64,000 nt of DNA from Halobacillus kuroshimensis DSM 18393 (GTDB lineage: Bacteria > Bacillota > Bacilli > Bacillales > Halobacillaceae), in contig NZ_AUDY01000011.1 of the NCBI RefSeq assembly GCF_000425705.1, positions 1 to 64,000 on the forward strand. The letters are read 5' to 3'. Both the position numbers and the translations under genes were made by a program. Positions within the stretch are counted from its first letter, which is position 1; each line of letters begins with the position of its first letter. Positions 1-8,719 of the stretch are shown here, in pieces. The notes beneath the pieces were generated by a model, which worked only from the letters and a program-made list of their open reading frames with translations, did no database searches and had not been told where the DNA came from.

Positions 1-105
1 TGAAGGCGAAGAGGTCACACCTGTTCCCATGCCGAACACAGTAGTTAAGCTCTTCAGCGCCGATGGTAGTCGGGTTTACCCCCGTGAGAGTAGGACGTCG
101 CCAGG
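1..105 (+). rRNA. rrf: 5S ribosomal RNA, 5'-truncated by window edge
   Basis: The sequence carries the conserved 5S core (GAAGAGGTCACACC, CCGAACAC, TTAAGCTCTTCAGCGCCGATGGTAGT, split here for length as AGCTCTTCAGCG and CCGATGGTAGT) and the 3' strand GAGAGTAGGACG of Firmicutes 5S rRNA. About 10-12 bases of the 5' end lie outside the window. It is the last rRNA gene of an rrn operon whose 16S and 23S genes would be upstream, and is followed by two tRNAs in the same transcript. Confidence 0.95.
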
Positions 106-142
106 TTGATACAATATTTTATGGGATGCATTCCCACAATAT

Positions 143-219
<77 letters not shown>

Positions 220-289
220 AATTATTTCTTGGTCGTGCTTCACAGGCGCTTCCAAAAATTTTTTTGTCTAAAATGATTTTCCAAATCAT

Positions 290-366
290 GGTCCGGTAGT
301 TCAGTTGGTTAGAATGCCTGCCTGTCACGCAGGAGGTCGCGGGTTCGAGTCCCGTCCGGACCGCCA
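290..366 (+). tRNA. tRNA-Asp (anticodon GTC)
   Basis: A 77-base cloverleaf with acceptor stem GGTCCGG/CCGGACC, T-loop GGTTCGAGTC, anticodon GTC at 324-326 and encoded CCA at 364-366. Last gene of the rrn-tRNA transcript; a hairpin terminator follows 30 bases later. Confidence 0.96.
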
Positions 367-395
367 CTATTTTAAACTTTTAAATGTTATACATA

Positions 396-424
396 AAGCC
401 TTAGGATGCTTTCCTAAGGCTTTT
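396..424 (+). terminator. rrn/tRNA operon terminator
   Basis: Inverted repeat AAGCCTTAGGA / TCCTAAGGCTT with a short loop and a T-run. It ends the 5S-tRNA transcript. A TATACT hexamer at 459-464 is a possible -10 for thiL, but I see no convincing -35. Confidence 0.85.
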
Positions 425-496
425 ATTATGGATTTTTTTATTAGAGGGCGTGTCCTGGTATACTAGGAGTATTCATAACGTACGGAAAGGGTTAGA

Positions 497-1486
497 ATGA
501 TGGATGAGTTTTCATTTATACGTTCCATACAACCGAAATTTTACCGCCAGGCCTCAGTCATGAAGGGGATCAGCGATGATGCAGCTGTTATCCGTCCGTT
601 GGACGGTGATTTCGTCACTGCTGTCGACACGATGGTGGAAGGGGTCCATTTCACAAGAGAAACCATGGATCCTGAGCATATCGGATGGCGGGTACTTGCT
701 GCTAACCTGAGCGATCTGGCTGCGATGGGGAGCACGCCCCGCTTCTACATGGTTTCGATTACGATTCCAAAAAGTTGGTCGGAACAGGAACTGCAGGCGG
801 TCTATCAAGGCATGAAACGGCTTGCTGATCTTTATGATGTCGACTTAATCGGTGGAGATACGGTTTCCGGGCAGGAGCTGTCGCTCACTGTGACCGTGAT
901 CGGGTCTGTATCCAAGGATAAAGCCCGGTACCGCTCTCACGCTCAAGCCGGCGATCTTCTATTTGTTACCGGTACGCTAGGAGATTCCAGAGGGGGCTTG
1001 GAATACCTGCTCACAGGAAGGACAGCATCGTCCGACGGTCTTGATTATTTGATCCAGCGTCACCGTACGCCGGAGCCGAGAATCACCTTCGCTTCTTCTC
1101 TGGCTTCTTTGAACCGCATGGCGCTCAATGATGTGAGTGATGGGATTGCCAGTGAAGCCAATGAAATCGCAGCCGCTTCACACATGGATCTCATCATTGA
1201 TCCGGAGGTGGTTCCTTATTCCAAAGCTCTAGAGAGGTGTTATCCTGGTCATTATCAAGCATGGATGTTTTCCGGTGGTGAAGACTTTGAGCTGCTTGGC
1301 ACAGTTCCGGAGAAGGATTGGGCTGTCGTTGAAAAAACGGCAGAGTCCGTGGGTGTCCGTGTGACCCGGATTGGATATGTGGAGCATATGAGGTCTGACA
1401 GTCCCTCTGTATGGCTCGCCAAAGATGGAGGGCGGGAGAGACTTGACGCCTCCGGGTATACACATTTAAAGGAAGAGGGTGAGTAA
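497..1486 (+). CDS. thiL: thiamine-monophosphate kinase
   Basis: ThiL phosphorylates thiamine monophosphate to thiamine diphosphate with ATP, the last step of cofactor synthesis. The 329-residue protein has the PurM/SelD-type AIR-synthase fold signatures: GISDDAAVI near the N-terminus, AVDTMVEGVHF, NLSDLAAMG, LIGGDTVSG and, near the C-terminus, FSGGEDFELL. Length fits the family. The start ATG follows GAAAGGG. It is the first gene of a tightly packed operon with tsaE, tsaB, rimI and tsaD, the same order as ydiA-ydiB-ydiC-rimI-gcp in Bacillus subtilis. A second ATG three bases downstream is possible. Identity is firm from motifs and synteny. Confidence 0.95.
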   Translation: MMDEFSFIRSIQPKFYRQASVMKGISDDAAVIRPLDGDFVTAVDTMVEGVHFTRETMDPEHIGWRVLAANLSDLAAMGSTPRFYMVSITIPKSWSEQELQAVYQGMKRLADLYDVDLIGGDTVSGQELSLTVTVIGSVSKDKARYRSHAQAGDLLFVTGTLGDSRGGLEYLLTGRTASSDGLDYLIQRHRTPEPRITFASSLASLNRMALNDVSDGIASEANEIAAASHMDLIIDPEVVPYSKALERCYPGHYQAWMFSGGEDFELLGTVPEKDWAVVEKTAESVGVRVTRIGYVEHMRSDSPSVWLAKDGGRERLDASGYTHLKEEGE

Positions 1487-1942
1487 ATGACTGCATTCGA
1501 ATGGAAAAGCAGTTCAGTACAAGAGACAAACGATATGGCTGTCCGGCTTGGAGAGAAGCTGACTGCGGGTGATGTACTCACCCTCGAAGGAGATCTCGGA
1601 GCGGGGAAGACGACGTTTACGAAGGGATTAGGAAAGGGGCTTGGTGTGAAACGGACCATTAACAGCCCGACTTTTACGATTATTAAGGAATATCAGGGGC
1701 GAGTGCCTTTTTATCATATGGATGTTTATCGTCTGGAGGACAGTGATGAGGACCTCGGCTTCGATGAGTATTTGGACGGCGGCGGGGTTACCGTTGTGGA
1801 ATGGGCCCAGTTCATTGAGGAATACCTTCCAGAAGAGCGACTGGACATCACAATCCGGTACCTGGATGATACCGTACGCGTCTTTCACTTTGAAACAGCC
1901 TCTCCTCGATTGGAACAGGTATGTAAGGAGATTTTGTCATGA
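1487..1942 (+). CDS. tsaE: tRNA threonylcarbamoyladenosine biosynthesis ATPase TsaE
   Basis: TsaE is the ATPase of the bacterial t6A complex (TsaB-TsaD-TsaE) that modifies A37 of ANN-decoding tRNAs. The 151-residue protein has the family P-loop GDLGAGKTTF at about residues 34-43, then the NSPTF and H-M-D-V-Y-R-L motifs typical of TsaE. It starts directly after the thiL stop codon and its end overlaps the tsaB start by four bases (ATGA-type coupling), so translation is likely coupled. Normal length and no oddities. Confidence 0.95.
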   Translation: MTAFEWKSSSVQETNDMAVRLGEKLTAGDVLTLEGDLGAGKTTFTKGLGKGLGVKRTINSPTFTIIKEYQGRVPFYHMDVYRLEDSDEDLGFDEYLDGGGVTVVEWAQFIEEYLPEERLDITIRYLDDTVRVFHFETASPRLEQVCKEILS

Positions 1943-2625
1943 ATATTTTAGCGATCGATACTTCGAATTACGTAATGGGAGTCGCGGTTCTCAGAGACGG
2001 TGAAGTTGCCGGGGAATACGTGACCCATATGAAAAAGAACCATTCCATCCGGCTGATGCCTGCGATTGACCAGGTAATGAAGGACACAGGAATGAAACCG
2101 GAAGAACTGGACAGGATCGCTGTCGCTCACGGACCTGGATCCTATACAGGTGTCCGCATCGGACTGACGACGGCGAAAACGATGGCATGGTCTCTTGGAA
2201 TTCCTGTTGTCGGTGTATCCAGCCTGGAGGCGGCTGCACGTCAGGGAGCCTTTTTCCAAGGATATATCAGCCCGTTTTTCGATGCCCGGCGCGGTTTAGT
2301 GTATACCGGGTTGTATGACAGAGAGATGACCCTAGTGAAAGAGGAGCGCAACCTGCTGATGGAGGACTGGCTTCAGGAACTGAAAGAGTCAGGGGAACAG
2401 GTTCTCTTTATCAGCCAGGATACAGCTGTGCATAAGGAACGAATCCTTGAAGTGCTCGGTGACCAGGCTGTCATTCCGGCCGCACCTTACCAGTTCGCTA
2501 GACCTTCCCTAGTCGCAGCTGCTGGAGCTGACAAGGAACCGGGGCCGCTGCATGACCTTGTCCCGAATTATCTCCGCCTTCCTGAAGCAGAGGCCAAATG
2601 GCTGGCCCAGCAGGAGAACAAGTAA
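1939..2625 (+). CDS. tsaB: tRNA threonylcarbamoyladenosine biosynthesis protein TsaB
   Basis: TsaB is the inactive ASKHA-fold partner that scaffolds TsaD in the t6A complex. The 228-residue protein shows the N-terminal ILAIDTSN strand and the AVAHGPGSYTGVRIGL motif that distinguishes TsaB from TsaD; it lacks the metal-binding HxxxH of TsaD. It overlaps tsaE by four bases and is followed one base later by rimI. Presence of tsaB, tsaE and tsaD in one operon supports all three assignments. Confidence 0.95.
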   Translation: MNILAIDTSNYVMGVAVLRDGEVAGEYVTHMKKNHSIRLMPAIDQVMKDTGMKPEELDRIAVAHGPGSYTGVRIGLTTAKTMAWSLGIPVVGVSSLEAAARQGAFFQGYISPFFDARRGLVYTGLYDREMTLVKEERNLLMEDWLQELKESGEQVLFISQDTAVHKERILEVLGDQAVIPAAPYQFARPSLVAAAGADKEPGPLHDLVPNYLRLPEAEAKWLAQQENK

Positions 2626-2626
2626 A

Positions 2627-3070
2627 ATGGCGTCCGTCCGGCGAATGACCATTGACGATGTCGAAGCTGTGATGCAGGTGGAAAAAGCATCTTTTGCTGT
2701 GCCGTGGTCACAGGAAACATTTGAAAAAGAAATGACCGACAATCCATACTCCTTCTACTATGTTGTGGAAGAGGATGAGAAAATCATCGGATATTGTGGG
2801 TTGTGGTTAATTATCGATGAAGCGCATATAACCAACATTGCCATTCTTCCTGAGTACCGTGGATACAAGTATGGGGAGCTGCTCTTCGGACATACGTGCC
2901 GGGAAGCCGTCGAGCGGGGAGCTGTACAGCTTTCCCTTGAAGTCCGTGTCTCCAACATGGCTGCCCAGCATCTATACCGGAAATTCGGTCTTGTCCCCGG
3001 TGGTGTACGGAAGAGGTATTATACAGACAATGGAGAAGATGCGCTCGTTATGTGGGTGGGATTAAAATGA
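2627..3070 (+). CDS. rimI: ribosomal protein S18 alanine N-acetyltransferase
   Basis: GNAT-family N-acetyltransferase that acetylates the N-terminus of ribosomal protein S18. The 147-residue protein has the RimI pattern: [13 protein letters not shown] at the N-terminus, [10 protein letters not shown] (acetyl-CoA binding strand), and the C-terminal [18 protein letters not shown]. The frame stays open 75 bases further upstream inside tsaB, but I choose the ATG at 2627, one base after the tsaB stop, because homology begins there. The stop overlaps the tsaD start. Confidence 0.92.
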   Translation: MASVRRMTIDDVEAVMQVEKASFAVPWSQETFEKEMTDNPYSFYYVVEEDEKIIGYCGLWLIIDEAHITNIAILPEYRGYKYGELLFGHTCREAVERGAVQLSLEVRVSNMAAQHLYRKFGLVPGGVRKRYYTDNGEDALVMWVGLK

Positions 3071-4110
3071 ATGAAGATCAATACATTCTTGCAATTGAAA
3101 CGAGTTGTGATGAAACAGCCGTTGCTGTCGTGAAAAACGAAACCGAACTGATTACAAACGTCGTTGCCTCACAAATAGAAAGTCATAAGCGCTTTGGCGG
3201 CGTCGTCCCGGAAATCGCGTCAAGGCATCATATTGAGCAGATGACCCTCACGCTTCAGCAGGCACTGGACGACTCGGGCATGACGATTGATGATATGGAT
3301 GCGATTGCTGTGACAGAAGGACCGGGGCTGGTCGGCGCGTTGTTAGTCGGTGTAAACGCCGCGAAGTCGATAGCTTTTGCCAAGCAGAAGCCACTCGTTG
3401 GCGTGCATCATATCGCAGGCCATATCTATGCGAACCGTCTGGAAAAAGAATTTCAGTTTCCACTGTTGGCGCTCGTCGTTTCCGGTGGTCACACGGAGCT
3501 CGTACTGATGCGCGAGCACGGCTCGTTTGAGATTATCGGGGAAACACGCGATGATGCTGCAGGAGAAGCCTATGACAAAGTCGCCCGGACGCTGAAACTT
3601 CCCTATCCAGGTGGTCCCCATATCGATCGTCTGGCTCATGAAGGGGAAGAAACGATCGAGTTTCCACGGGCATGGCTCGAGGACGGTTCCTACGACTTCA
3701 GCTTCAGTGGATTGAAGTCAGCCGTCATCAACCGTCTTCATAAGGCGAAGCAGCGTGGGGAAGAGTTAAAGGCTGAAGACGTTGCGGCCAGCTTCCAGGC
3801 GAGTGTTGTCGATGTTTTATCTACGAAAGCCCTCCGTGCTGCAGAGGAATACGGTGTGAAACAGATGATTGTTGCTGGTGGGGTGGCCGCCAACAAAGGA
3901 TTAAGAAAAGCGTTGGAGGAAAAATTCCAGAACAGTAAGGCAGAACTGCTGATCCCACCCCTTCATTTGTGTACGGATAATGCAGCCATGATTGCTGCAG
4001 CTGGTGCTGTAGCTTTCAATCAAGGCCATCGTTCCGGCTGGGATTTGAATGCCAACCCCGGGCTCGATCTTGAAAGGTACGGAGCAAGGAAAACAGGCTC
4101 TCCTTCCTAA
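3067..4110 (+). CDS. tsaD: tRNA N6-adenosine threonylcarbamoyltransferase TsaD
   Basis: TsaD (Gcp/YdiE) transfers the threonylcarbamoyl group to A37 of tRNA. The 347-residue protein has the ASKHA signature [13 protein letters not shown], the metal-binding HHIAGH (about residue 115), [20 protein letters not shown] and [11 protein letters not shown]. The ATG at 3067 overlaps the rimI stop as ATGA; an upstream GTG at 3052 is in frame but lacks homology. Last gene of the thiL operon. It is followed by a DnaA-box cluster. Confidence 0.96.
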   Translation: MNEDQYILAIETSCDETAVAVVKNETELITNVVASQIESHKRFGGVVPEIASRHHIEQMTLTLQQALDDSGMTIDDMDAIAVTEGPGLVGALLVGVNAAKSIAFAKQKPLVGVHHIAGHIYANRLEKEFQFPLLALVVSGGHTELVLMREHGSFEIIGETRDDAAGEAYDKVARTLKLPYPGGPHIDRLAHEGEETIEFPRAWLEDGSYDFSFSGLKSAVINRLHKAKQRGEELKAEDVAASFQASVVDVLSTKALRAAEEYGVKQMIVAGGVAANKGLRKALEEKFQNSKAELLIPPLHLCTDNAAMIAAAGAVAFNQGHRSGWDLNANPGLDLERYGARKTGSPS

Positions 4111-4132
4111 AGGGGAGCTTTCTTTTCTTGAG

Positions 4133-4306
4133 TTATCCACATGTGTATAAGTTGTTTTTCCAGTAAAAGGCTGTGGGCAAGTAGATAATGGAAAGAAAAC
4201 GTTACCATTTTGCGTGGATAAGTACGGGTTTTCCTGTGGATAATGTGTATAACCCTGTTGAGAACTGTAAATACGCGTGTGGATCTGTTGAAAACTTTGT
4301 GGATAT
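4133..4306. promoter_or_regulatory. DnaA-box cluster between tsaD and ydiF
   Basis: Counted by eye: perfect DnaA boxes TTATCCACA at 4133-4141 (+) and 4235-4243 (-). One-mismatch boxes lie at 4142-4150, 4213-4221, 4244-4252 and 4298-4306 (all -), and weaker matches at 4172-4180 and 4278-4286. The first two boxes abut head to head. The cluster fills most of the 306-base gap between the convergent tsaD and ydiF genes. From memory, B. subtilis has a DnaA-box cluster in the equivalent gcp-ydiF gap that titrates DnaA; the same role is inferred here. Confidence 0.8.
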
Positions 4307-4384
4307 TGAATAGTGGTTCACAGGGGTATGAGAAGGACCCCTCTTCGGCCTCTGATCTATTGAGGTCACGAGTCTACAGTCTAA

Positions 4385-4414
4385 AAAAGCCGGCGTATGA
4401 GCGCCGGCTTTCTT
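4385..4414. terminator. bidirectional terminator between tsaD and ydiF
   Basis: Stem AAGCCGGCG / CGCCGGCTT with A-run before and T-rich tail after, directly downstream of the convergent ydiF stop. It can serve both the tsaD and ydiF transcripts. Confidence 0.8.
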
Positions 4415-4416
4415 GT

Positions 4417-6351
4417 TTACTCATGAAGAGCTTCCCATTCTTCCATTAAAGCTTCTAAACGAGCATTCTTTTCTTTATTGTCTTCCGTAATTTCAAGAGA
4501 GCGTTCGTGATCCTGGTAAATATCCGGATCACAGAGCAGTTCTTCGTTTTCTTCCAGTACAGCTTCTACTTCCTCGATTTCCTTTTCGATTTCAGCAATC
4601 CGGCGGTTTTTCCGGCGTTCCTCACGCTTCGCGGCTTTATCCTCTTCAAAGCTGTTTTTCGGAGGCGTCTGCTTTTCCGCAGGTTTTTCCTGGGCGCGTT
4701 CGGCTTCTTCCAACTGCTGCAGTTCGTATTCTTCCTGCTTCTTCTCCACATAATAGTCATAGTCCCCGAGGAACAGGCGTGTGTTCTCCGGCTTCATTTC
4801 CACGACTTGATCGGCAATCTTGTTGATGAAGTAACGGTCGTGGGAAACGAACAGCAGGGTGCCCGGGTAGTCGACGAGTGCGGCTTCCAGCACTTCTTTA
4901 CTGTCCAGGTCCAGGTGGTTGGTCGGTTCATCGAGAATGAGGAAATTGGCTTCCTGCATCATCAGCTTGGCGAGGGACAATCGTGCTTTTTCCCCGCCGC
5001 TCAATGCAGAGACCGGTTTCAGCACGTCCTCCCCTGAAAACAGGAAGTTGCCCAGAATCGTCCGGATATCTCTTTCATTTTTCATTGGGTAATCATCCCA
5101 CAGCTCGTTCAGCACCGTTTTCTTAGACTGAAGCTTGAGTTGTTCCTGGTCATAATAGCCGATCTGGACGTTTGTGCCGAGGAGCTTTTTCCCTTTTGTC
5201 CCTTCCAGTTCACCGACAAGCGTCTTCAGGAGGGTCGTTTTTCCAACACCGTTTGGCCCGACGAGCGCTACAGAGTCCCCACGGTTCAGATCAAGCGTCA
5301 GGTTATCGAATAAATAGGACGAGCTGTCCGAATAGCGGAAGGCATAGTCTCTCAGCTTCAGCACATCATTGCCGCTTCTTCTCGCAGCCTGGAAACTGAA
5401 CTTCGCTGACAGGTTGTCTTCCTTGGGCTTGTCCAGCTTATCCATTTTCTCGAGCTGCTTGCGGCGGCTCTGCGCCCGCTTACTCGTTGTCGCCCGGACA
5501 AGGTTCTTCTGGATGAAGTCCTCCATCCGTTTGATTTCTTCCTGCTGCTTTTCAAAGCGCTTCATTTCCTGTTCGAAGTCGGCTTCCTTTTTCTTTAAAT
5601 AGTTGCTGTAGTTGCCATGATACTTCTTCGATGATTGAAAAGCGATCTCGTATACGGTATCGACGATTTTATCCAGGAAGTAACGGTCGTGCGAAACGAT
5701 GACCACGGCACCGGGATAGCCCTGGAGGTAGTTTTCCAGCCAGCTCAGCGTATCGATGTCCAGGTGGTTGGTCGGCTCATCAAGAATCAATAGATCGGGA
5801 CTGGTTAACAGCAGCTTCCCGAGCGCCAGCCGTGTTTTCTGACCTCCACTTAATGTAGAAATCGGTGTAGTCCAGTCAAAATCCTTGAAGTTAAGTCCGT
5901 TCAAGACGGCCCGGATATCGGCTTCATAATGGTAGCCGCCGGCGGTCTTGAACTGCTCCTGTTTCCGGTCGTAGTCCTTCAGCAGCTGCTGATAGCGGGT
6001 CTGATCTTCCATCAGCGCGGGATCGGCCATCTGCACTTCCATGGAGCGGAGTTCTTTTTCCAATGATTTTAAGTGGTCAAAAACCTGCTCCATCTCATCC
6101 CAGATCGACTTTTCGGACTGCAGACCTGTATGCTGCTCCAGGTATCCGACCGATGCATCTTTCGGTTTGAACATATCTCCGGAATCGTAGCTCATCTCTC
6201 CGGCCATAATCTTCAACAGGGTCGATTTTCCTGCCCCGTTCCGGCCGACGATGGCGATCCGGTCATTCTTTTGTACTTCCAATTTAATATTCGTTAAAAT
6301 CAACTCGGCGCCGAAACGCTTCGTCAGTTGATTCAGCTGCATGAGAATCAT
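4417..6351 (-). CDS. ydiF: ABC-F family ATP-binding protein
   Basis: Soluble ABC-F protein with two ATPase domains and no membrane part; the family acts on ribosomes (translation factor or resistance protein). The 644-residue protein has NBD1 (Walker A GRNGAGKST, signature LSGGQKTRL, Walker B LLILDEPTNHLD), the charged linker, NBD2 (GPNGVGKTT, LSGGEKARL, FLILDEPTNHLD), and an acidic coiled-coil C-terminal tail of about 100 residues. The start is the ATG after GAGGTG. Located as in B. subtilis (gcp-ydiF). Its exact ribosomal role cannot be read from sequence. Confidence 0.93.
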   Translation of the reverse strand: MILMQLNQLTKRFGAELILTNIKLEVQKNDRIAIVGRNGAGKSTLLKIMAGEMSYDSGDMFKPKDASVGYLEQHTGLQSEKSIWDEMEQVFDHLKSLEKELRSMEVQMADPALMEDQTRYQQLLKDYDRKQEQFKTAGGYHYEADIRAVLNGLNFKDFDWTTPISTLSGGQKTRLALGKLLLTSPDLLILDEPTNHLDIDTLSWLENYLQGYPGAVVIVSHDRYFLDKIVDTVYEIAFQSSKKYHGNYSNYLKKKEADFEQEMKRFEKQQEEIKRMEDFIQKNLVRATTSKRAQSRRKQLEKMDKLDKPKEDNLSAKFSFQAARRSGNDVLKLRDYAFRYSDSSSYLFDNLTLDLNRGDSVALVGPNGVGKTTLLKTLVGELEGTKGKKLLGTNVQIGYYDQEQLKLQSKKTVLNELWDDYPMKNERDIRTILGNFLFSGEDVLKPVSALSGGEKARLSLAKLMMQEANFLILDEPTNHLDLDSKEVLEAALVDYPGTLLFVSHDRYFINKIADQVVEMKPENTRLFLGDYDYYVEKKQEEYELQQLEEAERAQEKPAEKQTPPKNSFEEDKAAKREERRKNRRIAEIEKEIEEVEAVLEENEELLCDPDIYQDHERSLEITEDNKEKNARLEALMEEWEALHE

Positions 6352-6510
6352 GTCGTTTCACCTCGATGAACTAAGTGTATCTTATACGGATGCCCACTAG
6401 CAACAGAATCCCCCGTGTGAAAAGCGAACGTTGACGACTCCGGTTTGATTTTTTGGTAGAATAAGAGTAGTGTTTCAATCAGAACCATGTAGAAAAAGGG
6501 GAACGTGCCA

Positions 6511-6999
6511 ATGACGGAATTTAGTCATTTCAATGAAGAAGGCCGTGCCCGGATGGTGGATATATCCGGCAAGGAAGATACCGTAAGGACGGCGGTCGCC
6601 TTCACAAGTGTAGAAGTGAACAAAGAGATTTATCATAAAATTACAGAACGGACGATGGAAAAAGGGGACGTTCTGTCTGTAGCCCAGGTGGCCGGTATCA
6701 TGGCTGCTAAAAAAACCCCGGACTGGATTCCAATGTGTCACCCTCTACCGTTGAAGGGTGTCGATATTTCCTTCGACTGGGAGCTTGATGGAGAGAAACC
6801 GCGTTTGATCATCGAGGTTTCCGCCAGGACGAAGGGAAGCACAGGTGTGGAAATGGAAGCGCTCACGGCTGCGTCCGCTGCTGCGCTTACGGTGTATGAC
6901 ATGTGTAAAGCCGTAGATAAAGGGATGGTCATCGGGCCGACGTATTTGTCGGAGAAGACCGGTGGCAAAAATGGCGACTATAAACGAACGGATCGGTAA
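6511..6999 (+). CDS. moaC: cyclic pyranopterin monophosphate synthase MoaC
   Basis: MoaC converts the MoaA product to cyclic pyranopterin monophosphate in molybdenum cofactor synthesis. The 162-residue protein has the family hallmarks [14 protein letters not shown], the HPLPL active-site segment (MCHPLPLKG) and the [22 protein letters not shown] helix. I choose ATG 6511 because AAAGGGG sits about 9 bases before it; an in-frame GTG at 6505 would be too close. It precedes rex by 14 bases. No other moa gene is in the window. Confidence 0.94.
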   Translation: MTEFSHFNEEGRARMVDISGKEDTVRTAVAFTSVEVNKEIYHKITERTMEKGDVLSVAQVAGIMAAKKTPDWIPMCHPLPLKGVDISFDWELDGEKPRLIIEVSARTKGSTGVEMEALTAASAAALTVYDMCKAVDKGMVIGPTYLSEKTGGKNGDYKRTDR

Positions 7000-7013
7000 A
7001 GGAGGTCGGAGCC

Positions 7014-7673
7014 ATGGATATGGAACAAGCAAAAATTCCACAGGCGACAGCCAAGCGGCTGCCGCTGTATTACCGCTTCTTGAATAACCTGCACAGTCAG
7101 GGAAAGCTGCGTGTATCATCGAAAGAGCTGAGTGAGGCGGTGAAAGTCGACTCCGCTACGATCCGCCGGGATTTTTCCTACTTCGGAGCACTCGGGAAGA
7201 AGGGCTACGGCTACAACGTGGAATACCTGCTGTCCTTCTTCAGAAAGACGCTCGATCAGGATGAAACGACGAAGGTCGCCCTGATTGGTGTAGGGAATCT
7301 GGGAACGGCTTTTCTGAATTACAATTTTACGAAAAACAACAATACGAAAATTGAAATGGCCTTTGATGCCAACGAGGAGCGGGTCGGTACGGAAGTCGGC
7401 GGTGTCGAAGTGCACCACATCGACGACTTGGAAAACCAGCTCGGTGACCTTGAGGTTGCCATCTTAACGGTACCGGCATCCGCCGCCCAGGGCATTGCAG
7501 AACGCCTTGTAGAAGCGGGCGTGAGCGGGATTCTCAATTTCACGCCGGCGCGGATCAGCGTACCATCGCACGTTCGAGTGCACCATATCGACCTTGCGAT
7601 TGAACTGCAGGCCCTTGTCTATTTCCTGAAGCATTATCCGCTGATGGAGGATGGGCCGGTGGATGAAGCATAA
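7014..7673 (+). CDS. rex: redox-sensing transcriptional repressor Rex
   Basis: Rex represses fermentation and respiration genes and releases DNA when NADH binds. The 219-residue protein has an N-terminal winged helix ([16 protein letters not shown] and [12 protein letters not shown]) and a Rossmann domain (GVGNLGTAF) followed by a C-terminal domain-swapping helix. The ATG follows a strong AAAGGAGG. moaC-rex order matches B. subtilis ydiG-rex. The following tatAy-tatCy genes known from B. subtilis are absent here; a terminator and an SDR gene follow instead. Confidence 0.96.
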   Translation: MDMEQAKIPQATAKRLPLYYRFLNNLHSQGKLRVSSKELSEAVKVDSATIRRDFSYFGALGKKGYGYNVEYLLSFFRKTLDQDETTKVALIGVGNLGTAFLNYNFTKNNNTKIEMAFDANEERVGTEVGGVEVHHIDDLENQLGDLEVAILTVPASAAQGIAERLVEAGVSGILNFTPARISVPSHVRVHHIDLAIELQALVYFLKHYPLMEDGPVDEA

Positions 7674-7710
7674 AAAAGACTTAGAGCGTTGTCTGCTCTA
7701 AGTCTTTTTT
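7673..7710. terminator. bidirectional terminator after rex
   Basis: Near-perfect stem AAAAAAGACTTAGAGC / GCTCTAAGTCTTTTTT with a 7-base loop. It lies between the convergent rex and SDR genes and can stop both. Confidence 0.93.
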
Positions 7711-7711
7711 A

Positions 7712-8533
7712 CTACTTCGTCGTTTCTTTCCAGCTGTTGTCCATCAGCATTTTACCCGGCCACGTGTAGGCGGTCAGTCCGCCGTCCACAGTAAGATCCT
7801 CACCGGTAATGAACGAACTTTCATCAGAAGCGAGGAAAAGGGCGGCGGAGGCGATTTCCTCCGGCTTTCCTAACCGGCCCATCGGTGTCACCCATTTCTG
7901 CGCTTCCCGGAATTCACGACCTTCCTCTTCTTTTTTCGTACCGGCCAGTTCATCAACGAGCGGCGTTTCAATCGTTCCGGGGGATACCGCATTCACACGG
8001 ATGCCCTGACGTGCGTAATCAATCGCCATCGCCCGGGTGAAATTGGTGATTCCGCCCTTGGCTGCGTTGTAGCCGGAACGGTCCAGATCAGCCGCCTGTC
8101 CGGACATGGATGATGTATTGATGATCGAACCACCATTTTCAAACATGAGCGGAAGCAGATATTTACTGACTAAAAAGGTGCCGCGCAAATCGACGGAAAT
8201 GATCTGGTCGAACAAATCGACCGGATATTCGTGCACCTTGCCGCCTTCTTCATCCACACCGGCGTTGTTGAACAGCACATCAATCGTTCCGTACGTTTCC
8301 TCTACATAATTGGCAAAAACGCGGACACTTTCCTGCTCGGACACATCCAGGGCGTAGGATTCCGCCTGCCCGCCGTTGGTGTTGATTCCTTCCACAGTTT
8401 TTCGGACATCCTCTTCATCGACGTCAGCACAGATGACGCGGGCGCCTTCCTGTGCGAAAAGCTTCACGGTCGCTTTACCGATTCCTGTCGCGGCTCCTGT
8501 CACGACTGCCGTTTTATTGTCTAAACGTCCCAT
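7712..8533 (-). CDS. short-chain dehydrogenase/reductase (SDR)
   Basis: Classical SDR of 273 residues: cofactor motif TGAATGIG at 12-19, NNAG near residue 90, catalytic Ser in NTSSMSG and the Y-N-A-A-K catalytic pair, then PGTIETP. D in the strand-2 end (ICADVD) suggests NAD(H) preference. Glucose 1-dehydrogenase-like members have the same architecture, but the substrate cannot be assigned. The start follows AGGAGGAAGATC. It stands alone, convergent with rex and divergent from the MFS exporter, at a place where B. subtilis has tatAy-tatCy. Confidence 0.85.
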   Translation of the reverse strand: MGRLDNKTAVVTGAATGIGKATVKLFAQEGARVICADVDEEDVRKTVEGINTNGGQAESYALDVSEQESVRVFANYVEETYGTIDVLFNNAGVDEEGGKVHEYPVDLFDQIISVDLRGTFLVSKYLLPLMFENGGSIINTSSMSGQAADLDRSGYNAAKGGITNFTRAMAIDYARQGIRVNAVSPGTIETPLVDELAGTKKEEEGREFREAQKWVTPMGRLGKPEEIASAALFLASDESSFITGEDLTVDGGLTAYTWPGKMLMDNSWKETTK

Positions 8534-8719
8534 ATGATCTTCCTCCTTTATTCATCTGGTTGTATACTACCCAGGGGTTATAGACTGGAAACATAAGGGA
8601 ACGCTTACACCGCTCATTTGACCAAAAATAAACTGGAACGGCCGATGGAAGGGTTAATCCGTTTCCGAGGTGGTATAGTAGATAATAGTGTACGAATCGA
8701 CAGAAAGTGAGGGACATCT

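Noticed and set aside
4507-5037. 176-codon plus-strand frame
   Set aside because: Antisense of the acidic coiled-coil end of ydiF; the Phe/Leu-rich product is a complement of Glu/Lys codons.
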